From positions 94,061-158,060 of the forward strand of contig CACKZV010000002.1 in the NCBI GenBank assembly GCA_902604795.1: DNA of 64,000 nt, written 5' to 3'. Both the position numbers and the translations under genes were made by a program. The notes below the pieces were generated by a model, which worked only from the letters and a program-made list of their open reading frames with translations, did not search any database and was not told the origin of the DNA. Positions within the stretch are counted from its first letter, which is position 1, and each line of letters opens with the position of its first letter. The stretch comes from an uncultured Pelagibacteraceae bacterium. Lineage in GTDB: Bacteria > Pseudomonadota > Alphaproteobacteria > Pelagibacterales > Pelagibacteraceae. This document shows positions 10,866 to 20,649 of this stretch, piece by piece.

Positions 10866-12406
10866 GTAATAAAATTAAAAAAGCAATCATATCGCTCTCT
10901 GACAAGTCTGAAATTAAATTAATATTAAATACTCTTAAAAAATATAAAGTGGATGTATTAAGCTCAGGAGGTACGTCTAAGAAAATTAAAAAATTAGGCT
11001 TCAAGTGTACTGAAGTATCTGAATATACAAATACTAAAGAGATTTTAGATGGTAGAGTAAAGACTCTTCATCCGATGTTGTATGCTGGTATTTTAAGTAA
11101 GAGGAAAAACAAGATTCACAAAAAAGAACTTAAACAGAATAATTATGAAGAAATAGATTTAGTTATAGCTAATTTTTATCCATTTGAAGAAACGTTAAAA
11201 AAAACAAAAAATCTTGATAAACTTATAGAAAGTATAGATATTGGTGGTCCGACTCTTGTTAGAGCTGCAGCTAAAAATTACAAGTATACAACTGTGTTAA
11301 CCTCTCCACGTCAGTATAAAGAATTTATTTTAAACTTAGAAAAAAATAAAGGTTCCACAAGTTTAGAATTTAGAAAAAAACTATCTCAAGAAGCATTTAA
11401 TTTAACAGCTTATTACGATTCTGTCATTTCAGAATATTTGAATATTGAAAATAAAAATAATTTTCCTCAAAAGAAAACCATTCATGCAAATTTAGTTGAA
11501 GTTTTGCGGTATGGTGAAAACCCCCATCAACAATCAGCAATCTATAGTAAAACTAATAACCTAGAAATATTTCAGCTAAGTGGAAAAAAATTAAGTTATA
11601 ACAACTATAATGATATATATGCTGCATTAAATATATCACAAACACTCCCAAAAAATACTGGAACTGTCATTGTTAAGCACGCTAACCCATGTGGTGTATC
11701 AGTAAATAAGAGTAAAATAGATAGTTATAGAGAGGCTATAGCATGTGACCCAATAAGTGCATTCGGTGGAATTGTTTCATGTAACTTTAAAGTAAATAAA
11801 AAAATAGCCTTGGAATTAAGTAAGATATTTTTAGAAGTAATCATTGGACACGGTTTTGATAAAGACTCACTTAAAATTTTGAAAAGAAAAAAAAATTTAA
11901 GATTAATTGATGCATCAAAATTAAGATTAGATAATCAAAGCAATATAATAAGTAACTTTGACTCTTTATTAATACAAAATGCGGACAACAAGATTTTTAG
12001 TAAAAATAATTTTAAGGTAGTATCTAAAATTAAGCCATCAAAAAAAATTTTTGATGATCTAATTTTCGCATTCAATGTGTGTAGAAATGTAAAATCTAAT
12101 GCAATTGTTTTAACAAAAAATAGTTCAACTATTGGAATCGGATCAGGTCAACCCAGTAGATTAGATAGCTGTAAAATAGCAATAAATAAAATGAAAAAAT
12201 TTCAGAAGATTAATGATGAAGACATAATCTTAGGTGCATCAGATGCTTTTTTTCCTTTCGTAGATGGAATAGAAATCTTAGTTCAAAATGGAGTAAGTGC
12301 AATCATTCAACCATCTGGCTCTATACGCGACAAAGAAATAATAAAATTTGCGGATAAATTAGGTATCATTTTAGTGTTTTCAAAAACTAGGCACTTCAAA
12401 CATTAA
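10862..12406 (+). CDS. purH: Bifunctional AICAR formyltransferase/IMP cyclohydrolase
   Basis: ALISLSDK-like start, TSSGGTSK-like motif, DGRVKTLHPMLYAGIL, RYGENPHQ, KHANPCGV. Confidence 0.96.
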   Translation: MSNKIKKAIISLSDKSEIKLILNTLKKYKVDVLSSGGTSKKIKKLGFKCTEVSEYTNTKEILDGRVKTLHPMLYAGILSKRKNKIHKKELKQNNYEEIDLVIANFYPFEETLKKTKNLDKLIESIDIGGPTLVRAAAKNYKYTTVLTSPRQYKEFILNLEKNKGSTSLEFRKKLSQEAFNLTAYYDSVISEYLNIENKNNFPQKKTIHANLVEVLRYGENPHQQSAIYSKTNNLEIFQLSGKKLSYNNYNDIYAALNISQTLPKNTGTVIVKHANPCGVSVNKSKIDSYREAIACDPISAFGGIVSCNFKVNKKIALELSKIFLEVIIGHGFDKDSLKILKRKKNLRLIDASKLRLDNQSNIISNFDSLLIQNADNKIFSKNNFKVVSKIKPSKKIFDDLIFAFNVCRNVKSNAIVLTKNSSTIGIGSGQPSRLDSCKIAINKMKKFQKINDEDIILGASDAFFPFVDGIEILVQNGVSAIIQPSGSIRDKEIIKFADKLGIILVFSKTRHFKH

Positions 12407-12409
12407 TAG

Positions 12410-12748
12410 TTAGACTATTCTGTCAATTTTTGCAGCAAGCACAAAATCACTTTCATGTAATCCGTTAATAGCATGTGTTTGTATTTTTATTTTTGCATAT
12501 CCCCAACCAAATAATATGTCAGGATGGTGGCCTTCTTGCTCAGCAATTTCTCCAACATTATTTACAAAAGATTGACTATCTAAAAAATTATCAAATTTAA
12601 AATTTTTAATAATATAATAATTTTTTTTATTCTCAGACTCTACATCCCATCCATCTACTTTTTTAAGGTATTTATGAATCTCCTCTAAATTAAAACTTGG
12701 TATACCACCTTCACACGGAATACACTTTTTTTCAGCTAAATCACTCAT
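12410..12748 (-). CDS. 4a-hydroxytetrahydrobiopterin dehydratase (PCD/DCoH)
   Basis: QEGHHPDILFGWGYAKIKIQTHAINGLHESDFVLAAKID motif. Confidence 0.93.
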   Translation of the reverse strand: MSDLAEKKCIPCEGGIPSFNLEEIHKYLKKVDGWDVESENKKNYYIIKNFKFDNFLDSQSFVNNVGEIAEQEGHHPDILFGWGYAKIKIQTHAINGLHESDFVLAAKIDRIV

Positions 12749-13584
12749 TAGTCATATCCTAAATCATTTAAATCACTTTGCAAAGAGTTATTTATTTTAA
12801 TTAAAATATTTTTTGGTAAAATTTTTTGCCATCTATTACCAAATCCTAAATTGAAAAAACGTTTTTTTTCTCCAGTCCTTGAGAACACGCTTTCCTCAAA
12901 GCCTTCATTTTGTTCTTTGTTTCTTAAGTTAGAGAAATTTGTAGAAGATATTGAGTTTAAGAGTTTTTTTTCATTAATCGAAGTTTTTTCTTTTTTCAAA
13001 TTGCTTATAAAATTAATTATTTTTTTAAAAGTATCAAATTTATTATTTTCTAAATCTTCGTATTTTATAAATAATGTTTTAAATTCATTTGTATTTTTCC
13101 ATGACTTATAGTGACTCGACCAAGATCCTAAAAAAGTAAAATTACTATAATCACCATCTGTTGATTTTTCTAGAAGTGTTTGTTTTTCATTCATTAATTT
13201 TATATATGATTGCTCATAACTTAATGAATAATGATGCGTCATAGATGTTATTAAATTTCTAGGATCTCTAATAATGTATATAGCACCTAATGTTAAATTT
13301 TTGTTAGTAAAATAACTATCTTTATACTGATTAAGTGAGCTATGGGTTTTAATAAAATGTATTTTATCTCCAGAAAAGAATTGTTGTTGATTATATATCC
13401 AATTTTGACTGGCTTCTATTTCTGAATTAATTTTATTTTTTGTAAATTTGATTGAGGGAAACTGGAGGATATTATAAAGAAGATCAAAATCAAACTTTCC
13501 TTTTTTTGAAAAAAAATAAGAAGCAATAAAAGATCTTAAATATGTATTTCCACTTTTAGGATAAGAAGCAATCCAAATAATCAT
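12748..13584 (-). CDS. Sulfotransferase domain protein
   Basis: MIIWIASYPKSGNTYLRS (5'-PSB) and IRDPRNLITSMTHHY (3'-PB). Start trimmed to M at 13584 because the ORF-track extension translates the tRNA. Confidence 0.88.
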   Translation of the reverse strand: MIIWIASYPKSGNTYLRSFIASYFFSKKGKFDFDLLYNILQFPSIKFTKNKINSEIEASQNWIYNQQQFFSGDKIHFIKTHSSLNQYKDSYFTNKNLTLGAIYIIRDPRNLITSMTHHYSLSYEQSYIKLMNEKQTLLEKSTDGDYSNFTFLGSWSSHYKSWKNTNEFKTLFIKYEDLENNKFDTFKKIINFISNLKKEKTSINEKKLLNSISSTNFSNLRNKEQNEGFEESVFSRTGEKKRFFNLGFGNRWQKILPKNILIKINNSLQSDLNDLGYD

Positions 13585-13589
13585 AATTA

Positions 13590-13664
13590 TGGAGCGGGCA
13601 ATGGGACTCGAACCCACGACCTTCTCGTTGGCAACGAGACGCTCTACCACTGAGCTATGCCCGC
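13590..13664 (-). tRNA. tRNA-Gly (GCC), CCA encoded
   Basis: Minus strand GCGGGCATAGCTCAGTGGTAGAGCGTCTCGTTGCCAACGAGAAGGTCGTGGGTTCGAGTCCCATTGCCCGCTCCA: complete cloverleaf, GCC anticodon, GGTTCGAGTCC T-arm. Confidence 0.97.
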
Positions 13665-13736
13665 TTGTTCTATAAGTGTTGAAACTATTAGCTTTTTAAT
13701 AATTAAGCAATAGTCAAAAAAATAATCTTAAACCAC

Positions 13737-15377
13737 TTAATATTTTATTTTGGCACTATCCAAAGTTTCTTGCATGATTTTCAAATGATCTTTATATTTT
13801 TTCCACTCATCAGATGTATTTTTTTTTATTTTTTCCCGAACCTGTAAAAGTGAAGCAGTTTGTACCGGCCTAATATTTTTGCTGTAATTATTAAGATTCT
13901 CTTCCCACTTAATGTCAAGTTTTTCAATTAAACTATGTATTTCATTTTCAAAATCATTAACAAATTGCTCATAGCTAATGTTTATTATTTTATCATTTAA
14001 TTTATTCATCCAAAATTTCATAAGATCTTCATATAATATAAAATATTCTGCAGTATTCTTTTGAGTAAGAGAGAAATCCATACCTGGATCAGGAAAATTA
14101 ATTTTGTAATTTGACCAACAAATGGCCATCGGATTCCTTTGAATATGAATTATTTTAGCCTCTGGGAAGGCTTTTATAATGAAGCCTATCCATCTAAAAT
14201 TCATTGGTAATTTATCAATAATAAATTTTTTATTACTCAATTGAAATGCTTTTTCATGATATTCAAATCTTATATTCTTTATAAAGCTGTGAAAATCTTG
14301 TAGTTTATTTAATTTAAAGTCGTCGATTATTTTAGGTAAATAATTAAGTTCACCAGCGCCAAATATATCAGAATGAGATGAGAGTACTTGTTCTAGAAAA
14401 GTTGTTCCTGATCTTGGCATACCAACTATAAAAATTGGTGTGAAATTAATTTTATAATTGTGCTCTATAAGTTCATTAAAATTTTGTTGAAAGATATTTT
14501 TTATTTTTTCAAAAAGTTTTTTTTCTGCTTGAAGACTAAAATTTGAACTAATTCTTTTTATTTTATGTGTTTCCTCAAGATACTTTAAAGCTATACTAGA
14601 TTTATTTAAATCAAAATTACATTTACTTAAAGTAGTATATGCAAACATTTTATTTTCATTATTTATATTTGATAAGTCAAGTTTTTCTAATTTTTTTAAA
14701 AATTTATTATCTTTGTCTGCTTTTGTGATTAAAAAATAATTCTTAAATGCTTTTATGTGTTTACCATCAATATTAATTACTTTTTCAAATAATTTCCTTC
14801 CTTCATCAATATTCCCAAGTATTAGGTTTAAATAGCCCAAGTCATTTAAAGCTGTCGTATTATCTTCATCAAGTTTTAAAACCTCTTGAAGTACCTTTTT
14901 TAGATCATCAAACTTTTTTTCTTCGCTATAAACATGAGCTAGATTAAAATATGCTGGGAAATTTTTTTTATTAAATTTGATAGCTTTTTTATAATTTTCA
15001 GTCGCTTCATCAATAAGTCCTAATTTGAATTTGATATTTCCTAAATTATTAAAAGCCTCTGAATAGTTATATTTGAGTTTTATTGCTTTTAAAAAATTGT
15101 CTGAAGCTTTATTATAATTTTTTAATTGCTTTTGAATGTTACCATAAATATAATAATTTTCTGCATTTGGTTTTAATAAAATTACATTTTTAAAAATTTT
15201 TTCTGCTTCTAAATAATCTTTGATATTTAAATAAGTCAAACCTAGTGCATATAATACTTGGAAGTCGTTATTTTTTTTTAAAAGTTTCTTTCCAAGTTTA
15301 ATTACTTTTTCAAATTTTCCTTTATTATAATATTCTAAAATAATTTTTTTATTATTTAAGAAGTTCTTAGAGTTCAT
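13737..15377 (-). CDS. TPR repeat - sulfotransferase fusion protein
   Basis: N-terminal TPR units, then TPIFIVGMPRSGTTFLEQVLSSHSDIFGAGEL (sulfotransferase P-loop-like motif). Confidence 0.9.
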   Translation of the reverse strand: MNSKNFLNNKKIILEYYNKGKFEKVIKLGKKLLKKNNDFQVLYALGLTYLNIKDYLEAEKIFKNVILLKPNAENYYIYGNIQKQLKNYNKASDNFLKAIKLKYNYSEAFNNLGNIKFKLGLIDEATENYKKAIKFNKKNFPAYFNLAHVYSEEKKFDDLKKVLQEVLKLDEDNTTALNDLGYLNLILGNIDEGRKLFEKVINIDGKHIKAFKNYFLITKADKDNKFLKKLEKLDLSNINNENKMFAYTTLSKCNFDLNKSSIALKYLEETHKIKRISSNFSLQAEKKLFEKIKNIFQQNFNELIEHNYKINFTPIFIVGMPRSGTTFLEQVLSSHSDIFGAGELNYLPKIIDDFKLNKLQDFHSFIKNIRFEYHEKAFQLSNKKFIIDKLPMNFRWIGFIIKAFPEAKIIHIQRNPMAICWSNYKINFPDPGMDFSLTQKNTAEYFILYEDLMKFWMNKLNDKIINISYEQFVNDFENEIHSLIEKLDIKWEENLNNYSKNIRPVQTASLLQVREKIKKNTSDEWKKYKDHLKIMQETLDSAKIKY

Positions 15378-15412
15378 TTAAGTGAATGAAATTAATGATT
15401 TGGATATTCATT

Positions 15413-16009
15413 TTATGATGCAAAATCAAACCAACCTGTAATTATATACTTCGTTCCACTTTTTAAAACTGATCCAGTATGAGCATGAGTCCACTCGGCA
15501 GGCCAAATTAATGTTTTATTATTTTCAGGCTTTATTTTGAGTCCGTAATGATCAAAATCAGTTGTGCCTCCATCATTAACATCATTTAAATAGGTCATAA
15601 AAGCAAAGATTCTGTGTAATGTTGATAAACCTGTTCTTTCAGAATGTAAGGCTGCAAAATGATCCCCTGGAAAATACTTTTGTACATTAAAAGGACCAAT
15701 GTTAACTTTTGTTAAAAATTCTTTTACAAAAGGCCATTGTTCTCTATAGTCCAAAAAACATTTTTGAAGCTCAGAAAAATAATCTTGAAACACCTTATAT
15801 TTTGGATCTGATAATTTATTTGGGCTTATTGTGATATCTGTCGATCTTTTTCTACTCTCTTCAACTCCTTTTGCTGTGGATCCTTTTTTTTGAAGAGATT
15901 TATTATTTTCAAAAAATTCAATTATACCTTTGCTGATATTTTCATCATCAAGGTGCCAACATCCAATGAAATTTGGTGATTTATCACTACTTATTTCAAC
16001 TCTTTTCAT
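15413..16009 (-). CDS. 2OG-Fe(II) oxygenase (prolyl hydroxylase-like)
   Basis: ALHSERTGLSTLHRIFAFMTYLNDVNDGGTTDF...HAHTG...KYIITGWFDF, double-stranded beta-helix oxygenase pattern. Confidence 0.82.
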   Translation of the reverse strand: MKRVEISSDKSPNFIGCWHLDDENISKGIIEFFENNKSLQKKGSTAKGVEESRKRSTDITISPNKLSDPKYKVFQDYFSELQKCFLDYREQWPFVKEFLTKVNIGPFNVQKYFPGDHFAALHSERTGLSTLHRIFAFMTYLNDVNDGGTTDFDHYGLKIKPENNKTLIWPAEWTHAHTGSVLKSGTKYIITGWFDFAS

Positions 16010-16752
16010 TTTAACAAATTAACTCCATTTTCATCAAGTTGTAAAAAACCTGCACCCTTCTTTATATAAGATAAACCTTCTTTATGGGAATTTAAAGCTA
16101 ACAATGATTGTCCTAATAAATTATTTAAAGTTCTATTTTTGGGATATTTTGAGATAATTTTTAAAACAAAATCTTTTACTTCATTTTTCTTTCCTGTTTT
16201 AAACAAACATATTGTGTATCTTTCACAAATTTCTTCATTCCTTGCTTCTAAATTAATTATATTTTTATAGTGATCTATAGCATTTAGATAATTTTCTAAT
16301 AAAAAATATAAGCTCGCAAGATTGTAATGAGCTTCAAGATTATTTTTATTCAAACTAATAGCCTTTTTGTAATTAATAATAGCTTCTTCATATTTGTTTA
16401 GAGATTTTTGTGAACTACCTAAATTATTATATGCTTCGGTAAAATTGGGGTTTAATGTAATAGCTTCTTCAAATGAGGTAATTGCATTATCAAATTTTTT
16501 TAATTTTTTTTGGATATTACCCAAAAAATATAAATTCTCTGCATTCTTATTAAGTAAAATTAATTTTTTAAAATAGTTTTCTGCATTATCAAAATTTTCA
16601 AGTTTAATTGATGACAATCCTAATAAGTATATTAATTGTGCATCATTTTGTCTCTGTTTGAATAATTTTTCACCTTCAACTATTACATCTTCAAATTTAT
16701 TTTCTTTAAAAGAAGTTAAAATTTTTTCTTTTTCTAAATTATTTGAATTCAT
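16006..16752 (-). CDS. Tetratricopeptide repeat protein
   Basis: Multiple TPR units (YNNLGSSQKSLNKYEEAIINYKKAISLNKNN); 4-nt overlap with the downstream oxygenase. Confidence 0.88.
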   Translation of the reverse strand: MNSNNLEKEKILTSFKENKFEDVIVEGEKLFKQRQNDAQLIYLLGLSSIKLENFDNAENYFKKLILLNKNAENLYFLGNIQKKLKKFDNAITSFEEAITLNPNFTEAYNNLGSSQKSLNKYEEAIINYKKAISLNKNNLEAHYNLASLYFLLENYLNAIDHYKNIINLEARNEEICERYTICLFKTGKKNEVKDFVLKIISKYPKNRTLNNLLGQSLLALNSHKEGLSYIKKGAGFLQLDENGVNLLK

Positions 16753-16778
16753 TGCTTAGATGTTATAATTTAAATTAT

Positions 16779-17420
16779 ATGAAAAAAGAAGATCTTCCAA
16801 AAATTATACCAGTTTTCCCATTATCAAATTTTATTATTTTTCCACGTACAACAGTTCCATTAAATATATTTGAGCCTAGATATATACAAATGATTGATAA
16901 AAGCATGAAAAGTGACCGCATGATAGGCATGATACAACCAAAAAAAACTGGTGAATTAAAAAAACCAGACTTACATAATGTGGGTTGTGTTGGAAAAATA
17001 ACAAGTTTTAATGAGACAGATGATGGTAGATATTTAATTATTTTGAATGGTATATGCAGATTTAAGGTTTTGGATGAAGTGAAAAATGACAATTTATATA
17101 GGGAGTGTGAGGTTAAATATGAAGAATATTCGAATGATTTAATTGAAAAATCAAATGAAATAAAATTTTCCGATTTAAATTTGATATTTCAAAACTTAAA
17201 AGGGCTTTTTAAAAAACAAGGATATGAAATAAATTGGAAAGAAATTGAAAAACAGAGTTTAGATCAAACTATAAATACTTTATCTATGGCATCACCATTT
17301 TCTTTAGAGGAAAAACAAGTTTTACTCGAAAGCAAAGATTTAAAAATAAGAAAAGAAAAATTAGAAGAAATTTTGAATACTTATATTTTAGATAATTTTA
17401 ATAATAAAACCTTGCAATGA
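16779..17420 (+). CDS. Lon N-terminal substrate-binding domain protein
   Basis: IIPVFPLSNFIIFPRTTVPLNIFEPRYIQMI motif; start trimmed to MKKEDLPKII. Confidence 0.88.
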   Translation: MKKEDLPKIIPVFPLSNFIIFPRTTVPLNIFEPRYIQMIDKSMKSDRMIGMIQPKKTGELKKPDLHNVGCVGKITSFNETDDGRYLIILNGICRFKVLDEVKNDNLYRECEVKYEEYSNDLIEKSNEIKFSDLNLIFQNLKGLFKKQGYEINWKEIEKQSLDQTINTLSMASPFSLEEKQVLLESKDLKIRKEKLEEILNTYILDNFNNKTLQ

Positions 17421-17436
17421 ATAATTTAAAAGCAAA

Positions 17437-18522
17437 TTAATTAGATAACATTGTTGCATATTTATTTAAAAATTTATTATTTTTCAAAATTTTAAATATT
17501 GGATCAGATAAATTATTTTCTAACTTATTATCAAGTTCAAAAAAAGAATTTAAAGCATCTATACCTAATCCATACATGTAATTTATGTGTTTATTTTTTT
17601 CTTGAAATTTTCGAGCAATTAATTCACCATCATCAACACCTAATTTAATATTTTCATCTAAAATACTAGATAAAGATTTAATATCTCTAATAGTCATATT
17701 AAAACCTTGTCCTGCTAATGGATGAACCTTATGTATTAAATCTCCAAAAGATAAAACATTTTTAAAAATATAATTTCGAAGGGCATGAAATTTAATGCTA
17801 AAAGACTCAACTTCGCTAATTTTATCTATCTTATATTTATAATTATATTTATTTATGATTTTTAAAAAGTTTATCTTATCAATTAATTTTATTGAATTAT
17901 ATGAAAATACAATTGAAGTTTGATTGTTAGACAGGGGAAGAAATGCTAACGGACCATTTTTTGTAAAAATTTGTTTAGCAATTTTGTTTTCAACCTTTTT
18001 ATGATGTATTATAGCAGTATGAGCCAAAGATTTATAATTTTTTTCTATTTTTTTTTGAAAATATTTTTTTGTTATTGAATTATTTTGCTGTGAGTTAATT
18101 ATTAAATCATAATTTCTTTTTTTCAAAATTTCTAAATTATAATTTTTAAGAGTAATAAATTTTAAAAATTTATTTTTTTTTATTAAGTTAAAAAGGTCAA
18201 TATATTTTAACAGATAAAAATTATTTTGATTTTTATTTTTGAACTCAAACAACTCGCGTGATTTATTTTTTTCTGAATAAATTTTTATTTTTGTAGTTGG
18301 CCATCCTAAATTTTTAATACCTCTAATATTTTCAACTAAAAATTTGTAATTATCGTTCGAAATTGCAATTGTTCTGAGAGTATCTTTTAATAAAGTTGGT
18401 TTAGATTGGGAGATAATATCAACTTTAATGTTTTTTTTTAATAATACATTTGCTAGAACAAGATTTGTTAAATTGTTTCCTAAAAGACAAATATTCATAA
18501 TATTATTTAATTTTATCAACAA
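17437..18522 (-). CDS. UbiH/Coq6-like FAD-dependent monooxygenase (divergent)
   Basis: FGDLIHKVHPLAGQGFNMTIRDIKSLSSIL motif; position beside ftsK. Confidence 0.7.
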   Translation of the reverse strand: MLIKLNNIMNICLLGNNLTNLVLANVLLKKNIKVDIISQSKPTLLKDTLRTIAISNDNYKFLVENIRGIKNLGWPTTKIKIYSEKNKSRELFEFKNKNQNNFYLLKYIDLFNLIKKNKFLKFITLKNYNLEILKKRNYDLIINSQQNNSITKKYFQKKIEKNYKSLAHTAIIHHKKVENKIAKQIFTKNGPLAFLPLSNNQTSIVFSYNSIKLIDKINFLKIINKYNYKYKIDKISEVESFSIKFHALRNYIFKNVLSFGDLIHKVHPLAGQGFNMTIRDIKSLSSILDENIKLGVDDGELIARKFQEKNKHINYMYGLGIDALNSFFELDNKLENNLSDPIFKILKNNKFLNKYATMLSN

Positions 18523-18561
18523 AAATTAAATGATACAAAGTGACAAATCATTAATAACAAA

Positions 18562-20649
18562 ATGAAAATTAAAAATTTAGTCGATAAAACAATAAATTTT
18601 CTCTTTAAAAGACTATCAGAAGCTGCGGGTTTGGCCTTATTAGTTCTATCTGTATTATTACTAATATCATTAATAAGTTACTCACCAGAAGATCCCAACT
18701 TTATTTTTCCAGAAAGCGCTGAAATAAACAATTTGTTGGGTGCAAAAGGTAGTTATACATCAGATATTTTATATCAATCCATTGGTTTAATTTCATTATT
18801 AGTGCCATTTTCATTCATTCTCATATCAATATCTGTAATATTTAATAAGAAAATATTACAGATTATTGAAAGCTTATTTTTTGTAATTTTATACTCAATT
18901 ATAGGAACATTATTCTTTACAGTTTTTCATACTGAAACATACTGGCTTACGATAAATGGTAATAATGGGTTTATAGGCAGTTTATTTGAAGAAACTTTTT
19001 TAATAAATTTAATAAAATTAAATAATCAAGCAAGTTATATAATTTTAATATTTTTAATTATCGTATTTTTTCTTTTTAGTATTAATTTTAAACTTAAATA
19101 TCTTAAAACTATTAATATAATTTTTTCAAAATCTAAAAAAGTAGCAAATAAAAGTATTGTTGAAAATATTGATGAAAATTTAATAAATGAAAATGATTAC
19201 ATAAACGTTGAAACTAGAGTTCAAGAAAATTTTTCATTTGATAAAAATGTAATATCATCTGATAAAAAAACCATCAAATATAAACTACCATCCTTAGACT
19301 TTTTAAAAATACCTACAAAAAGGGATAAAAATTTGTCTGAAAATAAAATTGATGAAAAAACTCTAGAAAAAATTTTACTTGATTTTGGAGTTGAAGGTGA
19401 GGTTAAGAAAGTAAGTCAAGGCCCTGTTGTAACTTTATATGAATTTGAACCTGCGCCTGGCGTTAAAGTATCAAAAATTATTAACCTTTCAGAAGATATT
19501 GCCAGAAATACTAGTTCTGAGTCTGCAAGAATTGCAACTATACCAGGCAGTAATACCATTGGAATTGAACTCCCTAAGCCACAAAGAGAAAACGTTTTTT
19601 TGAGTGAAGTAATTTCTGATAGTAGTTTTAAAAAAAAGGATACCAAACTTCCGATTGCTCTTGGAAAAAGTATTTCTGGATTACCAATAACAGGGGATCT
19701 AAGCACTATGCCTCATTTGCTTATAGCTGGAACAACTGGATCTGGTAAATCAGTTTGTATAAATACAATTATTTTATCACTTTTGTACAAACATTCCCCT
19801 GAGAAATGTAAGTTTATATTGATTGATCCAAAGATGTTAGAGTTATCTACGTATGAAGGAATTCCACATTTATTGTGCCCAGTTATAACTGAAGCTAAAA
19901 AAGCGGCATCTGTTTTAGGTTGGGTAGTTAAAGAAATGGAAAATCGCTACAAGCTAATGACAAAAGTGGGGGTGAGGAATATTGATGGATATAACGAAAA
20001 ACATAAGATTTCTATGCCTTATATAGTTGTTATTGTTGATGAAATGTCAGATTTAATGCTTGTAGCTGGTAAAGATATAGAAAATTATATTCAAAAGCTA
20101 TCTCAAATGGCAAGAGCAGCAGGTATACATATCATAATGGCTACACAAAGACCTAGTGTTGACGTTATTACTGGAACAATAAAAGCTAATTTTCCAACAA
20201 GAATATCATTCCAAGTTACTTCTAAAATAGATAGTAGAACAATTCTTGGTGAACAAGGAGCTGAACAACTTCTTGGAAGAGGCGATATGCTTTACATGAC
20301 TTCTGCAAATAGAATGACAAGAATTCATGCACCATTTGTGTCAGAGGGTGAAATTGAGAAAATAAATAATTTTTTAAGAAATCAAGCTGAACCTGATTAT
20401 GTAGATGAAATTCTTAATTTTGCAGATGAAAAAGAAAATAATGATGACTCAAAAGATAATGAAAACCTAGATGAACTATATAATACTGCACTTGAAATTG
20501 TAAAATCTGAAAGAAAAGCATCGACATCATTTTTACAAAGAAAGCTTCAAATTGGTTATAATAGAGCAGCTAGAATAGTTGATCAAATGGAAGCGAACGG
20601 AGAAGTAAGTAAGGCAAATCACGTTGGCAAAAGAGAAGTTATCAAATGA
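18562..20649 (+). CDS. ftsK: DNA translocase FtsK
   Basis: AGTTGSGKSVCIN Walker A, IDPKMLELSTYEGIPHLL, VIVDEMSDLM, C-terminal gamma domain. Confidence 0.96.
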   Translation: MKIKNLVDKTINFLFKRLSEAAGLALLVLSVLLLISLISYSPEDPNFIFPESAEINNLLGAKGSYTSDILYQSIGLISLLVPFSFILISISVIFNKKILQIIESLFFVILYSIIGTLFFTVFHTETYWLTINGNNGFIGSLFEETFLINLIKLNNQASYIILIFLIIVFFLFSINFKLKYLKTINIIFSKSKKVANKSIVENIDENLINENDYINVETRVQENFSFDKNVISSDKKTIKYKLPSLDFLKIPTKRDKNLSENKIDEKTLEKILLDFGVEGEVKKVSQGPVVTLYEFEPAPGVKVSKIINLSEDIARNTSSESARIATIPGSNTIGIELPKPQRENVFLSEVISDSSFKKKDTKLPIALGKSISGLPITGDLSTMPHLLIAGTTGSGKSVCINTIILSLLYKHSPEKCKFILIDPKMLELSTYEGIPHLLCPVITEAKKAASVLGWVVKEMENRYKLMTKVGVRNIDGYNEKHKISMPYIVVIVDEMSDLMLVAGKDIENYIQKLSQMARAAGIHIIMATQRPSVDVITGTIKANFPTRISFQVTSKIDSRTILGEQGAEQLLGRGDMLYMTSANRMTRIHAPFVSEGEIEKINNFLRNQAEPDYVDEILNFADEKENNDDSKDNENLDELYNTALEIVKSERKASTSFLQRKLQIGYNRAARIVDQMEANGEVSKANHVGKREVIK

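Noticed and set aside
12851-13111. Plus-strand Phe-rich 86-aa ORF
   Set aside because: Antisense of the AT-rich sulfotransferase gene, no RBS or family signal.
13585-13650. N-terminal extension MVERLVANEKVVGSSPIARSII of the sulfotransferase ORF
   Set aside because: It is an in-frame translation of tRNA-Gly; paralogs start at MIIW.
19416-19706. Antisense ORF in ftsK; similar shadow ORFs at 8845, 10025, 23091, 29928, 30210, 30513, 39700, 44068, 47276 and 63207
   Set aside because: All are fully contained in well-recognised genes on the opposite strand and show no recognisable family.
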